Shown here piece by piece: positions 17,560 through 26,602 of a stretch of DNA of 64,000 nucleotides. The stretch's first letter is position 1; every line of letters starts with the position of its first letter. The translations under genes and the position numbers were made by a program. Under the pieces are notes generated by a model, which had not been told where the DNA came from, did not search any database, and worked only from the letters and a program-made list of their open reading frames with translations. The stretch comes from Actinomadura kijaniata NBRC 14229 (lineage in GTDB: Bacteria; Actinomycetota; Actinomycetes; Streptosporangiales; Streptosporangiaceae). Location: the NCBI RefSeq assembly GCF_001552175.1, contig NZ_BCQR01000021.1:29538-93537 (forward strand), given 5' to 3'.

Positions 17560-18381
17560 TCGCGATCGGGACGTTCCCTGCCCTCCGAACCGCACCAGGC
17601 CCGGCAGTGGGCGGAGTCGTTCGGCTCGGACCCCGAGCGCTACGACCGCGCCCGCCCCCGCTACCCCGACGCCCTGCTGGAACGGCTCGTCGCCACCGCC
17701 CCCGGACCCGACGTGCTCGACGTCGGATGCGGCACCGGCATCGTCGCCCGGCAACTCCGGGCGGCCGGCTGCCGGGTGCTCGGCGTCGAGGTCGACCCGC
17801 GCATGGCGGACTGGGCGCGCCGGGACGGGCTGGAGGTGGAGGTCGCGGCGTTCGAGTCCTGGGACCCCGCCGGCCGGACGTTCGACGCGGTCGTCTCCGG
17901 CCAGACCTGGCACTGGATCGACCCGGCGGCGGGCGCGGCCCGGGCGGCCCACGCGCTGCGGCCGGGCGGCCTGCTGGCGGCGTTCTGGAACGTGGGCGTC
18001 CCCTCCCCCGAGATCGCGGAGGCGTTCGCCGAGGTCGCGCGCCGGGTGGTGCCCGAGCTGCCGATGCTCCAGCAGACGGCCGCGTCCGCGCAGGCGTACA
18101 CGGCGCTGCTGGACAAGGCGGCCGACGGGATCCGCCGGACGAACGCGTTCGGCGCCCCGGAGCGGTGGGAGTTCGGCTGGCGGCGTTCCTACACCCGCGA
18201 CGAGTGGCTGGACCAGATCCCCACGAGCGGCTTCGCCGGCCAGCTCGGCCCCGAGAAGCTGCGGGAGCTCCTGGCGGGCGTCGGCGAGGTCATCGACGCG
18301 GCGGGCGGCGGTTTCACGATGGACTACACGACGGTGACGATCGCCGCGACCCGCGCCGACGCCCCGGTCAGACCAGCTTGA
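17551..18381 (+). CDS. Class I SAM-dependent methyltransferase
   Basis: 276 residues. Motif I is VLDVGCGTGIVARQL, followed by an acidic GVEVDPRM strand (motif II) and DAVVSGQTWHWID. This is the pattern of the small-molecule methyltransferase family with a WHW motif. The N-terminal QARQWAESFGSDPERYDRARPRYP is typical of the same group. No ribosome binding site is visible; the start lies inside an operator, suggesting leaderless translation controlled by the divergent TetR protein. The substrate is unknown. The 3' end overlaps the convergent gene by 14 bp. Confidence 0.85.
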   Translation: MPTSRSGRSLPSEPHQARQWAESFGSDPERYDRARPRYPDALLERLVATAPGPDVLDVGCGTGIVARQLRAAGCRVLGVEVDPRMADWARRDGLEVEVAAFESWDPAGRTFDAVVSGQTWHWIDPAAGAARAAHALRPGGLLAAFWNVGVPSPEIAEAFAEVARRVVPELPMLQQTAASAQAYTALLDKAADGIRRTNAFGAPERWEFGWRRSYTRDEWLDQIPTSGFAGQLGPEKLRELLAGVGEVIDAAGGGFTMDYTTVTIAATRADAPVRPA

Positions 18382-19072
18382 GCGCGAACGGGAACGCGAG
18401 GACGAGCGGCGCCGTCTCCGGACGGACGTCCAGCTCGAACACGAGCTTCGCGCGCCGGTCCAGGTAACCGGCGACCGTGCCCTCCAGCAGCGCGACCCGC
18501 GCGCCGACGGGGTTCACGATCTCGAAGAAGCGGCCGCCCCGCACGTTCACGCCGGCCTCGACGGGCTCGGCGGCGGCCCGGGCGACGACGCGTCCACCTT
18601 GCCCGACCATCTCGTAGGTCCGCCTGCTGGTCAGCGTGAGCGTGGGGGCGGGGCCACCGGGGAAGAGCGGGGCGTCCGTGCGCTCCACCGCGCCGAGCCG
18701 CTCCCCGTTCGCGCCGGTGACGACGGCGAACCGGTCCCACTCCAGCGGGTCGTTCGCGGCCTGGGCGGGATGCTGGCCCGGCATGACCGACCGGGGATCG
18801 GCCTTGGGACGGGCTTCGGCACGTTCCAAAAAGAACATCGGCCGCCCCTCGCCGTCCCGCACCTCCAGCACGACCCGCGCGGTGTCGCGCGGCACGGTCG
18901 GGTCTCCGTAGGGAGGCCCGTCATGGCCGCTCATGACCTTCTGCCACAGGCTCCGCCGCCCGCCCTCGGTCGGCACGCAGGAGGCGACCCTCCGCTGCCC
19001 GCCGTCCAGCAGTTCGTATCCCCAGGGCTGCTTCCGCCGGACGACGGTCAACTCCTCACCAGCACGTATCAC
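18368..19072 (-). CDS. Hypothetical beta-rich protein
   Basis: 234 residues from GTG. The sequence is a series of short strands (VVRRKQPWGYELLDGG, RVVLEVRDGEGRPMFFLERAE, GERLGAVERTDAP, FFEIVNPVGARVALLEG), which resembles LURP-one/scramblase-like barrel proteins, but the match is only by impression. No signal peptide or TM span. It converges with and overlaps the methyltransferase by 14 bp. It lies downstream of the mycosin gene and a protease remnant on the same strand. Confidence 0.65.
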   Translation of the reverse strand: MIRAGEELTVVRRKQPWGYELLDGGQRRVASCVPTEGGRRSLWQKVMSGHDGPPYGDPTVPRDTARVVLEVRDGEGRPMFFLERAEARPKADPRSVMPGQHPAQAANDPLEWDRFAVVTGANGERLGAVERTDAPLFPGGPAPTLTLTSRRTYEMVGQGGRVVARAAAEPVEAGVNVRGGRFFEIVNPVGARVALLEGTVAGYLDRRAKLVFELDVRPETAPLVLAFPFALKLV

Positions 19073-19079
19073 GATGAAA

Positions 19080-19291
19080 CATTCTCAGGGACCCGCCGGA
19101 CCGCTTCGGCCACACCCCGACGCCCGCCTCCATCTGACCGCTGAGGACGAAGGCGGCGTCCTTGCGCGACGCGTGGTGGACGTCGTCCTGGAGCAGGCCA
19201 CAGATGCCGTCGTAGCCCTACGGGATGTTGATGACCCCGACCCCGCTGTCGACGGCGTACCGGATGGCCTTCTCCCAGGCCGTTCCCTTGG
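19080..19291 (-). pseudogene. Remnant of a subtilase (mycosin-like) gene
   Basis: Just downstream of mycosin 1, the minus strand encodes KGTAWEKAIRYAVDSGVG followed by VINIP (about 19222-19296). It resembles the mycosin segment AKGIRYAADRG/VINLS, then hits an in-frame TAG (19218-19220). Reading on past that stop gives a helix ending in FVLSGQ, where a subtilase would have a GN oxyanion motif. No start codon or complete domain is present. It looks like a decayed fragment of a duplicated peptidase gene. Confidence 0.45.
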
Positions 19292-20647
19292 TCACCGGTC
19301 CTGCGGCGGATGGAACTGCGGCCGTCCGGGCGGAGGGGCCTGCGGCGCGCCCTGCGGAGTCTGCGGCTGCTGCGGGAACTGCCCTGGTTGCGGCGGGTAC
19401 TGCTGCCCGCCCTGCGGAGGATAGGGAGCACCGCCGAAACCGGCCGGGGGCATCCCCTGGCCGGGCCCGGTGGCGGGCCGCGGCCCCTGGCGCTTCTTGC
19501 GCATCGCCATGAATCCGACGACGGCCACGGCGATCACGGCCGCGCCACCGAGGCCGCCCAGGTAGGCGACGGCGTCCCAGGCGATCGGGGTCTCGATCTC
19601 CTTCAGCGGCTTCTCGGCGTCCGGCTTGTGGTTCGCGGCCCACCGGTCGTACTCGTCGAACACCGGGTTCGCCGAGGTCTTCGGCACGTCGCCGATGAAG
19701 ATCCGGTTGGGACGGATGATGCCGTAGCCGGTCCGGTCGTCCTTGCCCCTGGCGTCGACGTCCAGCGCGGAGGCGATGAGCTGGCGGACGACCTCGCGGT
19801 TCTTCATCTCCGGGTACCTGGACCGGATGAGCGCGACCATGCCGGCGGTCAACGCCGACGCCTGGCTGGTCCCGCTGAAGTTGCGCACGATCTTGCCCTC
19901 GGGATCGAGCCCGCCCACCTGGACTCCCGGCGCCGCGACCTTCACGTAAGGCTGCTTCTCCGTCTTCTGCCAGGGACGGAACTGCGGGTCCACGGCTCCG
20001 ACGGAGAGAACGCCCCTGCAGTTGGCGGGATACATCGACGGGTTGGAGGCATGCCCGTCGTTACCCGCGCCCGCGATGATCACGGCGTCCCTGCCCAGGG
20101 CGTGGTGAATCGCTTCCTGCATATCGGTCGGGCACGCGCCGGGAAGCGCCTGCGACAGGTTGATCACCTTCGCGCCACGGTCGGCGGCGTAGCGGATCCC
20201 CTTCGCGATGGAGGGACCCGTCTGCGCGACGATCGGCAAGATCTTGGCTTCCGGCGCGACCCCCAGGAAGCGGGTGCTCTTGCCCTGCGAGGCGATGAGC
20301 GAGGCCATGTGCGTTCCGTGGCCGGGCTCTCCGAAGCTGGAGTTCTTGTCGGTGCGACCGTCGCCACTGCCGGTCTCCAGGTCGGTCCCCGGAAGCACCG
20401 CACCCGACATGTCAGGGATGTCCCCCTGAACGCCGGTGTCGCTGACCGCCACCGTGACGCCCTGCCCCTTGGCCTTGGGCCAGAGCTTGTCGTTGACGCC
20501 CCAGGTGGAGAACCACCACTGCTCCGGCAACGGCCTGGAATCCGCCGCAGCGGCACCGGGTGAGGCCACCGCCCCCAGAACGGCCAGGGCCAATGTCGAC
20601 CGAACGACTGCCCGGCTCCAGCGTCGCATCCGACACTCCTCGCTCAT
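19292..20647 (-). CDS. mycP: Type VII secretion mycosin, subtilisin-like protease 1
   Basis: 451 residues: signal peptide (LALAVLGAVASPGAAAAD), then an S8 peptidase domain with Asp in VSDTGV, His in GHGTHMASLIA and Ser in SGTSQASALTAG. A TM span at about 368-392 and a cytosolic Pro/Gln-rich tail of about 60 residues follow. Membrane-anchored mycosins are essential, stabilising parts of ESX systems and may process substrates. The long Pro-rich C-terminus is unusual compared with mycobacterial mycosins. It sits at the end of the minus-strand eccD-eccB-esx group but behind a strong hairpin, so it may have its own promoter. Confidence 0.9.
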   Translation of the reverse strand: MSEECRMRRWSRAVVRSTLALAVLGAVASPGAAAADSRPLPEQWWFSTWGVNDKLWPKAKGQGVTVAVSDTGVQGDIPDMSGAVLPGTDLETGSGDGRTDKNSSFGEPGHGTHMASLIASQGKSTRFLGVAPEAKILPIVAQTGPSIAKGIRYAADRGAKVINLSQALPGACPTDMQEAIHHALGRDAVIIAGAGNDGHASNPSMYPANCRGVLSVGAVDPQFRPWQKTEKQPYVKVAAPGVQVGGLDPEGKIVRNFSGTSQASALTAGMVALIRSRYPEMKNREVVRQLIASALDVDARGKDDRTGYGIIRPNRIFIGDVPKTSANPVFDEYDRWAANHKPDAEKPLKEIETPIAWDAVAYLGGLGGAAVIAVAVVGFMAMRKKRQGPRPATGPGQGMPPAGFGGAPYPPQGGQQYPPQPGQFPQQPQTPQGAPQAPPPGRPQFHPPQDR

Positions 20648-20664
20648 CGCGACAAACCTCGCTC

Positions 20665-20707
20665 ACGGTACGGACGGGTCAGGCTATCCCTGACCCATCC
20701 GTACCGT
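20665..20707 (-). terminator. Hairpin terminator after the Pro/Gly-rich T7SS substrate gene
   Basis: A 19-bp stem with one mismatch (20665-20683 with 20689-20707) lies between the gene ending at 20730 and the mycosin start at 20647. Confidence 0.75.
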
Positions 20708-20729
20708 TCCCGCGTCACCGGATCCGGCG

Positions 20730-21944
20730 TCAGCCGATGACCGGGGGCGCGGTTTCGTCGTTACCGCCCCAGACGTCCTCGTCCTCGGTCAGCCAGGTGG
20801 AACGCTCGTGCTCGTTCTCCTGGCCGCCGGGGCCACCGGCGCCCGCGCCCATGGGCATTCCCATGCCCATGCCCATGCCGGCCCCGCCGTTCTTGCCGAA
20901 CCCGCCGGCACCCGGGAAGGCGCCGAAGCCGCCGCCGGGCATGCCGCCGGGACCACCCGGCACGCCACCGGGACCGCCTGGAGGCATGCCCCCGGGGCCA
21001 CCCGGAGGCATGCCGCCGGGACCACCAGGGGGGCCACCGCCGGGGCCGCCCGGAGGCATGCTCGACAGGTCGCCACCCGGGCCCTTGGGCATGTTCGGGC
21101 CGTTGGGACCACCAGGTCCGTTCGGGCCGCCGGGGCCGTTCGGGTCGTTCGGGAACTTGGGCGGGTCGTTCGGGCCGTGGGGACCGTTGGGCCCGTTCGG
21201 ACCGTTGGGGTCCGGCATCTTCGGGGGCTCCGGAGTGCCACCCGGACCGTTCGGACCGCCAGGCGGGCCACCGGGAGGGGCGCCCCCACCCGGCATCTTC
21301 GGCGAGCCGGGCGGCTTCCCGCCCGGGTCCGTCGGCCCGGGAAGGTCAGGATCCCGGACGCTCGGGTTCGGCATCTGCTGGCGGATGTCGTCGGGGAAGT
21401 TGTCGTTGGTCGCCGTGGTGCCGTTGTTGATCCGCTCCATGGCGTCGCCCGCGCCCATGTTGCGGCCGAGGAACGAGCCCACCGCCGCCGGGGGGACGAG
21501 CTTGGACCAGTCCACGACCTCCTGGACCCACTTGGCGGTGGAGCTCTGCGAACCCCACGCCTGCTTCCAGCCCTCCTGCTGGGAGGCGTGGCTGGTCAGC
21601 GCCTGGCTGGTCTTGTGGCTCTTGTTGTAGATCTCGTTGGCCTGCCGGTAGGCCGTGTTCATCTCCTTCATCGCGGCCTGGGCGTCCTCGCCGCCCCAGA
21701 CCTCGATGATCTGGTAGGCCTTCTTGTACAGCAGGTCGGCCGTGGTGTTGATACGCCGGGACAGGTTGCCGTACGTGTTACCCGCCGTGCGGACCTTGTC
21801 CGGCTCCATGCCGTCGACGATCTGCTGGAGCTTCGCGAACTGGTCCTCCCAGATCTTCAGCGAGTTCCAGCCGCCGATGCCCTGGTTGTCGCCGTGGATC
21901 TGGCCGTTGCGGATCGTGACGTTGTTGCTCTGACCTGTGGTCAC
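20730..21944 (-). CDS. WXG/PPE-like T7SS-associated protein with Gly/Pro-rich tail
   Basis: 404 residues. Residues 1-190 are helical with WEDQFAKLQQIVDGMEPDKV and later AYRQANEIYNKSHKTSQ, consistent with a WXG100/PPE-like helical bundle. Residues 195-390 are collagen-like Gly/Pro/Asn repeats (PGGPGG, NGPNGPNGPH). No signal peptide, as expected for a T7SS substrate. It is in the same strand order as the two Esx proteins upstream and could be a secreted or surface-exposed effector. The exact family is not recognised. Confidence 0.7.
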   Translation of the reverse strand: MTTGQSNNVTIRNGQIHGDNQGIGGWNSLKIWEDQFAKLQQIVDGMEPDKVRTAGNTYGNLSRRINTTADLLYKKAYQIIEVWGGEDAQAAMKEMNTAYRQANEIYNKSHKTSQALTSHASQQEGWKQAWGSQSSTAKWVQEVVDWSKLVPPAAVGSFLGRNMGAGDAMERINNGTTATNDNFPDDIRQQMPNPSVRDPDLPGPTDPGGKPPGSPKMPGGGAPPGGPPGGPNGPGGTPEPPKMPDPNGPNGPNGPHGPNDPPKFPNDPNGPGGPNGPGGPNGPNMPKGPGGDLSSMPPGGPGGGPPGGPGGMPPGGPGGMPPGGPGGVPGGPGGMPGGGFGAFPGAGGFGKNGGAGMGMGMGMPMGAGAGGPGGQENEHERSTWLTEDEDVWGGNDETAPPVIG

Positions 21945-21976
21945 CTAGCGCACCCCTCTCAAGTTCTCCGTGCCCG

Positions 21977-22351
21977 TCAGGTCGCGTAACGCTTGCCGCC
22001 GACGTTGTTGGCGGCCTTCTTGGCGTTGTCGTCGGCGTCGCGGTGGGTCTGGTTCGACCGGCGCAGCGCGTCGATGACCTTCTGGTACGACTGGAGGAAC
22101 TGGTCGTAGGTGTTGCCAATGGCGTTCTGCGCGGTGTTGACCGTCATGTTCAGGCCCTGACCGGCGTTGTAGTTGCCGATCGCCTTCTGGCCCGGCTTGG
22201 CGTGGTCCTCCAACGCCTCGACCAGCTTCTGGTTGCGCAGGTCGTCCAGGTCCTTCTGGAGCTGGTCGGCCAGGTCCTTCAGCTTGTCGTGGTCAACCTT
22301 GATCTCCTTGCCCGCGTCGGGCAGGCTACGGGGACGCTCGGGGGGTGCCAT
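21977..22351 (-). CDS. Small helical T7SS-associated protein
   Basis: 124 residues, almost wholly helical: VDHDKLKDLADQLQKDLDD, then NMTVNTAQNAIGNTYDQFLQSYQKV. It lacks a canonical WXG turn. A YDQFLQSYQKVIDALRR helix and a disordered C-terminus resemble WXG100 superfamily/EspC-type partners. It lies 32 bp before the 404-residue substrate gene, so the two may form a heterodimer or chaperone pair (inferred). Confidence 0.7.
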   Translation of the reverse strand: MAPPERPRSLPDAGKEIKVDHDKLKDLADQLQKDLDDLRNQKLVEALEDHAKPGQKAIGNYNAGQGLNMTVNTAQNAIGNTYDQFLQSYQKVIDALRRSNQTHRDADDNAKKAANNVGGKRYAT

Positions 22352-22458
22352 GTCTGCTCAACCTCCTGTCGGCCGATGCCGACTCAACAACTGTTCGGCC
22401 GTCCGAGAAGACGAGACGGCACGGTGACGACCGGATCCGGGATGCGGGACCGTCGAGT

Positions 22459-22499
22459 GGAACGGGCCCCGGTCGGTCGCGCCGACCAAGGCCCGTTCC
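22459..22499 (-). terminator. Hairpin after the Esx pair
   Basis: An outer 10-bp stem (22459-22468 with 22490-22499) encloses an inner 6-bp stem (22471-22476 with 22482-22487). It lies 29 bp past the second esx gene and may reduce read-through into the downstream substrate genes. Confidence 0.65.
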
Positions 22500-22527
22500 G
22501 CTACCTCCAGCACCCTGGAAAGGGGCG

Positions 22528-22815
22528 TCAGCCCCAGATGCCGGTGTTGGCGCGCTCAGCCGCCTGGTAGTTGTCGTGGGCGTCGCGGATGGCGACACCG
22601 AGCTGCGCCACGACGGTCTGCATGTCCTTGGCGGCGGTGTCCCAGTCCTTCTGGAAGCGCCAGTACGCCTCCTGCGCACCGCCCTCCCACTGGTTCAGCT
22701 TGGTCTTGAGCTTGCCCTCAAGGTCGCTCAGCTCGTCCATGAGCGCGCGCGCCGCCTGGGTGAACTGGGCCTCCCCCTCGGTCAGACCGCCGAAGTTTGC
22801 CCTCATGTAGCTCAT
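22528..22815 (-). CDS. WXG100 (ESAT-6-like) T7SS protein
   Basis: 95 residues. The helix-turn-helix turn is WEGGAQEAYW (W-E-G at about 43-45, the classic WXG position), and the C-terminal YQAAE matches the YxxxD/E export motif. It probably forms the secreted heterodimer with the neighbouring 106-residue Esx protein, 52 bp upstream, which also has WEG. It is placed between eccB and the downstream substrate genes. Confidence 0.93.
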   Translation of the reverse strand: MSYMRANFGGLTEGEAQFTQAARALMDELSDLEGKLKTKLNQWEGGAQEAYWRFQKDWDTAAKDMQTVVAQLGVAIRDAHDNYQAAERANTGIWG

Positions 22816-22867
22816 GTGTCTCTCCTTTGTCCAGCCTGGTTCACCGGGTCGTCGGAAGGTCGCCGGA

Positions 22868-23188
22868 TCAGGTGCGGCCGTTGAGCAGGGCCTGAACCTT
22901 GTTCACGGCCTGCTCGGACATCTCTTCCTTGGACTCGTAGGTGATCTTGGTCTGGACCAGGCTCTGGTGCATGCCCTCCAGCGCCCGCAGCACCTTGGTG
23001 AAGTCCTCGTTGAAACGGTTGAACACCGTCTCGAAGGCCATGGAGGCGTTGCCCTCCCAGGCCGAGCGGACCTGCTGCTTGTGACTTTCGAGCTGCGTCT
23101 GCAGGCCCTTGATGATGTTCGCGGAAGCGTCAATGTCCTCCGCGGCCTGCTTCATTGCCGCTCTGTCGACGGCGGACTGCTGCGTCAT
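22868..23188 (-). CDS. WXG100 (CFP-10-like) T7SS protein
   Basis: 106 residues. WEGNASMAFETVF carries the WXG-type turn at about 44-46, and a C-terminal YESKE provides a YxxxE export signal. First of the esx pair on the minus strand and the likely CFP-10-like partner. It follows eccB after a 239-bp gap that probably holds a separate promoter, so the pair can be expressed at higher levels than the membrane components. Confidence 0.93.
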   Translation of the reverse strand: MTQQSAVDRAAMKQAAEDIDASANIIKGLQTQLESHKQQVRSAWEGNASMAFETVFNRFNEDFTKVLRALEGMHQSLVQTKITYESKEEMSEQAVNKVQALLNGRT

Positions 23189-23427
23189 CCGTCACCTCCA
23201 GTGACTCGTCGTGCCATGACCCGCGGGAAACGATCTGGGCAGAGGCGCCGGGTCTTTCACGCCAAGCCCCCGTCCCGGCAGCACGAGGACCCCTGTGGCC
23301 GAGTAGGCGGGGGTCGCGCCGCAGAGTCCCATCACACTAAAGGGCCTGATCGCAAGGTGTCCATCGATTCCCTGGCGTATCAGACGCATCGCCATTCACC
23401 CTGGTTCAGCCCTTTTCGATCATTTTT

Positions 23428-24837
23428 TCAGCTCCCCACCTGGGTGGTCAGGGGCAGGTTGATCGAGACCTTGTCGGGGTCCAGCGGCTGCCCTTGTGCG
23501 ATGAGATCCAGGACCCCGGCGGGCACCTTGGCGGCGTCGCCGGGAAGGGTGTAGCCGAGCTTCCCGGCGGTCTCCGGATTCTTGATCGGGAACCGCTTGC
23601 CCTCGGCCACCAGATAGTAGGTGTCCACCTTGTCGGCCTTGCCGGGGCTGGGGACGCGGCCCGCGACCGACGCGCTGCCGGGCGGGAACACCAGCTGGTC
23701 CGCGCCGGTCGGCTGCGGGCCGGGCGGCGGGGTCGGCAGCGTTCCGCCGATCGTCAGCTTGGCGTCGGAGTTGCCCGTGGGGTCGTCGTAGACGGCGCAC
23801 AGCGGGCTGTTCTCCTTGTAGGTGGCCAGCGACGGGGCCTTGCCGTCCAGGCGCTGGTCGCGGACCTGCTGCGCGGACTGCCCCATCTGGCCGACCTGGC
23901 TGGTGTCGATCTGAACGGGCACGGGACGCTGGTTGCCGTACGCCTTCCAGGTGCCGCGGTCGGCCAGCATCAGGTCCCGCTGGATCGGGGTGAGCGGGGC
24001 GAGGCCGTCCTTGCGCAGCACGTACGCGGTCTGGCCGCCGGACGAGGTCTTCACTTCGAAGACCCGGCCGACCTGGGCCTTGCCGTTGGGGCCCGCGGCG
24101 GGCTGGCCGAGGTCGGGGATCTCCGGCGGGGCGAAGTTGGGGCCCTGGGTGACCGAGTCCAGCCACTTGCCGGAGATCTGGACGGGCGTCGCGCCGAGCG
24201 TGATGAGCGCCGACTGCGACATGAGCATCCGCTGGTTGCGCCAGATCAGCCAGTTCTGGCCGTCGGCCTGCACGACGACCGCCTGGTCGTCGCGCATCCG
24301 GGTGCCGCCGACGCCGCGGCCCGCCATCAGCGTCACCAGCGACTGGCGGCCCGTCGAGGTGCCGTCGACGGCGCGCACGCACACCGACCACGGGCCGCGG
24401 GTGAGCTTCTTGCGGTCGGGCAGCGTGTTCGGCGCGCCGGGGATGCCGATCATCGGGCCGCGTTCGTACTTCGACAGCGAGTTGGTGGAGACGGTGCGCC
24501 GGCTCTTGGCGTCGGCGCCGGCGACCAGCCGGGCCGACACGTAGTTGGTGACCGGGCAGAGCTTGCCGTCCTGGCACCACACGTAGCGGGCGCCGGTCTC
24601 CTTCTCCACGATCAGCATGCCGGCCTTCTCCAGGCCCTTGGCCCCGCCGGGCCGGATGATGCCGAAGATCCCGCACGCCGCGCAGACCAGGATGGCGATC
24701 ATGACGCCGCTGAACCCGGCGATGTTCATCCGGCGCAGCGGCAGTTCGGGGTTGTCGGGCTCCCCGGAGATCAGCGCGAGCGAGGCGCGCTGGGTCATCA
24801 GCCGGTGCGCCTGCAGCAGGTCCTTGCGTGTCTGCAC
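23428..24837 (-). CDS. eccB: Type VII secretion protein EccB
   Basis: 469 residues from GTG, preceded by GGGGAGAGG. The N-terminus QTRKDLLQAHRLMTQRASLAL is the EccB hallmark, followed by one TM span (about 41-65) and a large extracytoplasmic domain with a conserved Cys pair (WCQDGKLCPV). EccB forms the periplasmic-side ring of the ESX core with EccC, EccD and EccE. It starts 13 bp after eccD and is clearly co-transcribed with it. Confidence 0.95.
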   Translation of the reverse strand: MQTRKDLLQAHRLMTQRASLALISGEPDNPELPLRRMNIAGFSGVMIAILVCAACGIFGIIRPGGAKGLEKAGMLIVEKETGARYVWCQDGKLCPVTNYVSARLVAGADAKSRRTVSTNSLSKYERGPMIGIPGAPNTLPDRKKLTRGPWSVCVRAVDGTSTGRQSLVTLMAGRGVGGTRMRDDQAVVVQADGQNWLIWRNQRMLMSQSALITLGATPVQISGKWLDSVTQGPNFAPPEIPDLGQPAAGPNGKAQVGRVFEVKTSSGGQTAYVLRKDGLAPLTPIQRDLMLADRGTWKAYGNQRPVPVQIDTSQVGQMGQSAQQVRDQRLDGKAPSLATYKENSPLCAVYDDPTGNSDAKLTIGGTLPTPPPGPQPTGADQLVFPPGSASVAGRVPSPGKADKVDTYYLVAEGKRFPIKNPETAGKLGYTLPGDAAKVPAGVLDLIAQGQPLDPDKVSINLPLTTQVGS

Positions 24838-24849
24838 TGGCCTCTCCCC

Positions 24850-26247
24850 TTAACCGGCCAGGCCGCGCATGAAGCCGAACAGGCCGCACAGCCCGAGGGC
24901 CAGCGGCACCAGCGCCACCATCAGCAGCATTTCGAGGATGTCGGCCGCGCGGCCCCAGAACGGCGAGGGCCGGTTGCCCGGCAGCCACAGGCCGACGCCC
25001 AGGAACGTCCCGCCGATCGCCAGGACCGGCAGCAGCGCGCCGACGACCATCATGATCTGCGAGCCGCCCGCGGCCAGGCCCAGGGCGAGGATGCCGAGGC
25101 CGAGCACGCCCGGCACCAGCAGCGCCAGCCGCTGGATCCGGCCGCGGAACAGCCGCGAGCGCAGCAGCATCAGCGCCGAGATGACCCCGGCGGTGACGGG
25201 GCCGAGCCAGCCGTCGGCGAACGCGGCGGGCAGCAGCCCGAGGAACCCGACGATGCCGAGCCCCACGGTGAACCCGGTGATGAACCGGTCGGCCAGGCCG
25301 GTGCGGGTGAGCACCTGCCTGCCGTCCACCATGATCGTGTCGCGGCGGAGGTCCTCGGCGCTCTGCGGCACCGGCGGCAGCGTGACCTTGGAGAACCGGA
25401 ACGCCAGCGTCGGGGTGAGCGGTGTCAGCATCATCGCCACGACCACGGCGACGGTGGCGATGCCGGTCGGCGACAGGTCGTCGAACAGCAGCGCGACGCC
25501 GGAGCCGGCGGCGCCGAGCGCGCCGCCCACGACCGTGCCCCAGAAGATCGTCGCGCCTTCCTTGATCCCGACCAGGGCGATCATCGCGACGAGCACGACC
25601 GCGCCGAACCCGGCCAGCGCGTGCAGCGGGCCGAGGTCGGCCAGCGCGGTGTCGCGCGCCGGGGCCAGCAGCCCGGCCAGGAACGCGTGCGGGAACGCCG
25701 AGAAGGCGAGCACCGTTCCGGCCTGCCGGTCCCCGGAGGCGCGGGACACCGACACCGAGGCGATCATCAGCAGCAGGGCGACGACGCCGGCGCACACCGC
25801 CGGGACGATCCACGACGGCCCGGACAGCAGCAGCACGAGGGCGGCGAAGGCGGACGACCCGGCCGCGACCGAGAGCGCGAAGTTGCGGGTCCACTCGGGC
25901 CGCCAGCGGTCGCGGCGGTCGTTGACGGCGGTGGCGACCACGTCGGCGACGTCGTCGAAGGCCAGCTCCGGAAGCTGTGACATCCCGGGGCGCAGGTAGA
26001 GCATCTCGCCGTCGCGGAGCCCGGCCTGCGCGGGGGTCGTCGCCCCGTCGAAGGGGGCCTCGTCGAGCCGTTGCAGCACCCAGCCGCCGTGCGCGAGTCC
26101 GGCGTCGGCCATCTGGTTGCCCGAGTAGTGCAGGATCGCCGGGAAGAGCTGGGCGAACGGCACGTGGGCGGGAAGCGAGATGTCGATGCGGCGCTTGGGA
26201 GCCACCACCGTGACCCGGCACAGCTCTGCCCCGGTGACTGTTGCCAC
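24850..26247 (-). CDS. eccD: Type VII secretion integral membrane protein EccD
   Basis: 465 residues. A cytosolic ubiquitin-like domain (about 1-95: CRVTVVAPKRRIDISLP, WVLQRLDEAPFDG, DGEMLYLRPG) precedes roughly eleven TM spans, the expected EccD architecture. EccD dimers form the membrane vestibule of the ESX core. It begins the minus-strand eccD-eccB unit; a TTGACA element lies about 80 bp upstream. No eccE gene is found in the window. Confidence 0.95.
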   Translation of the reverse strand: MATVTGAELCRVTVVAPKRRIDISLPAHVPFAQLFPAILHYSGNQMADAGLAHGGWVLQRLDEAPFDGATTPAQAGLRDGEMLYLRPGMSQLPELAFDDVADVVATAVNDRRDRWRPEWTRNFALSVAAGSSAFAALVLLLSGPSWIVPAVCAGVVALLLMIASVSVSRASGDRQAGTVLAFSAFPHAFLAGLLAPARDTALADLGPLHALAGFGAVVLVAMIALVGIKEGATIFWGTVVGGALGAAGSGVALLFDDLSPTGIATVAVVVAMMLTPLTPTLAFRFSKVTLPPVPQSAEDLRRDTIMVDGRQVLTRTGLADRFITGFTVGLGIVGFLGLLPAAFADGWLGPVTAGVISALMLLRSRLFRGRIQRLALLVPGVLGLGILALGLAAGGSQIMMVVGALLPVLAIGGTFLGVGLWLPGNRPSPFWGRAADILEMLLMVALVPLALGLCGLFGFMRGLAG

Positions 26248-26602
26248 AGTTCTCCCTCACAAGTACACCTGTGGTCCCAAGGACCGTCCCATCACGGGAG
26301 GAAACCGTAACAACATAGACGTTCTGTCAAGCCGTAGGTAACAAGCTGTGACGCTCCACACGCCCTGGTCACGCCTCCCTCACCCCCGGTATGCGCGTGC
26401 GGCACGGCCCGCGTCCCCTGAATCGGACGGCGCTGGAACCACCGGGGCCTCCCGCGAGTCAGAGTCGCCGGAAAGCACGCCCGGCGGAGAGCCGAACCGG
26501 TCTGTCTACCCGCGGGGAACGCCCTGAATCCATTGATCACGCGTTTCCTGCACGGTTCGATACGATTCCTCCCGCCTGGCGACCGATTCGGGGGGAGCAC
26601 GG
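26248..26602. promoter_or_regulatory. Divergent intergenic region between eccD and the YbaB-like gene
   Basis: 355 bp without a gene. On the minus strand TTGACA (26325-26330) and TACGGT (26304-26309) form a possible eccD promoter with a short 15-bp spacer. On the plus strand TACGAT at 26561-26566 could be a -10 for the next gene. The stretch is relatively AT-rich near 26300. No operator or RNA structure was recognised. Confidence 0.5.
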
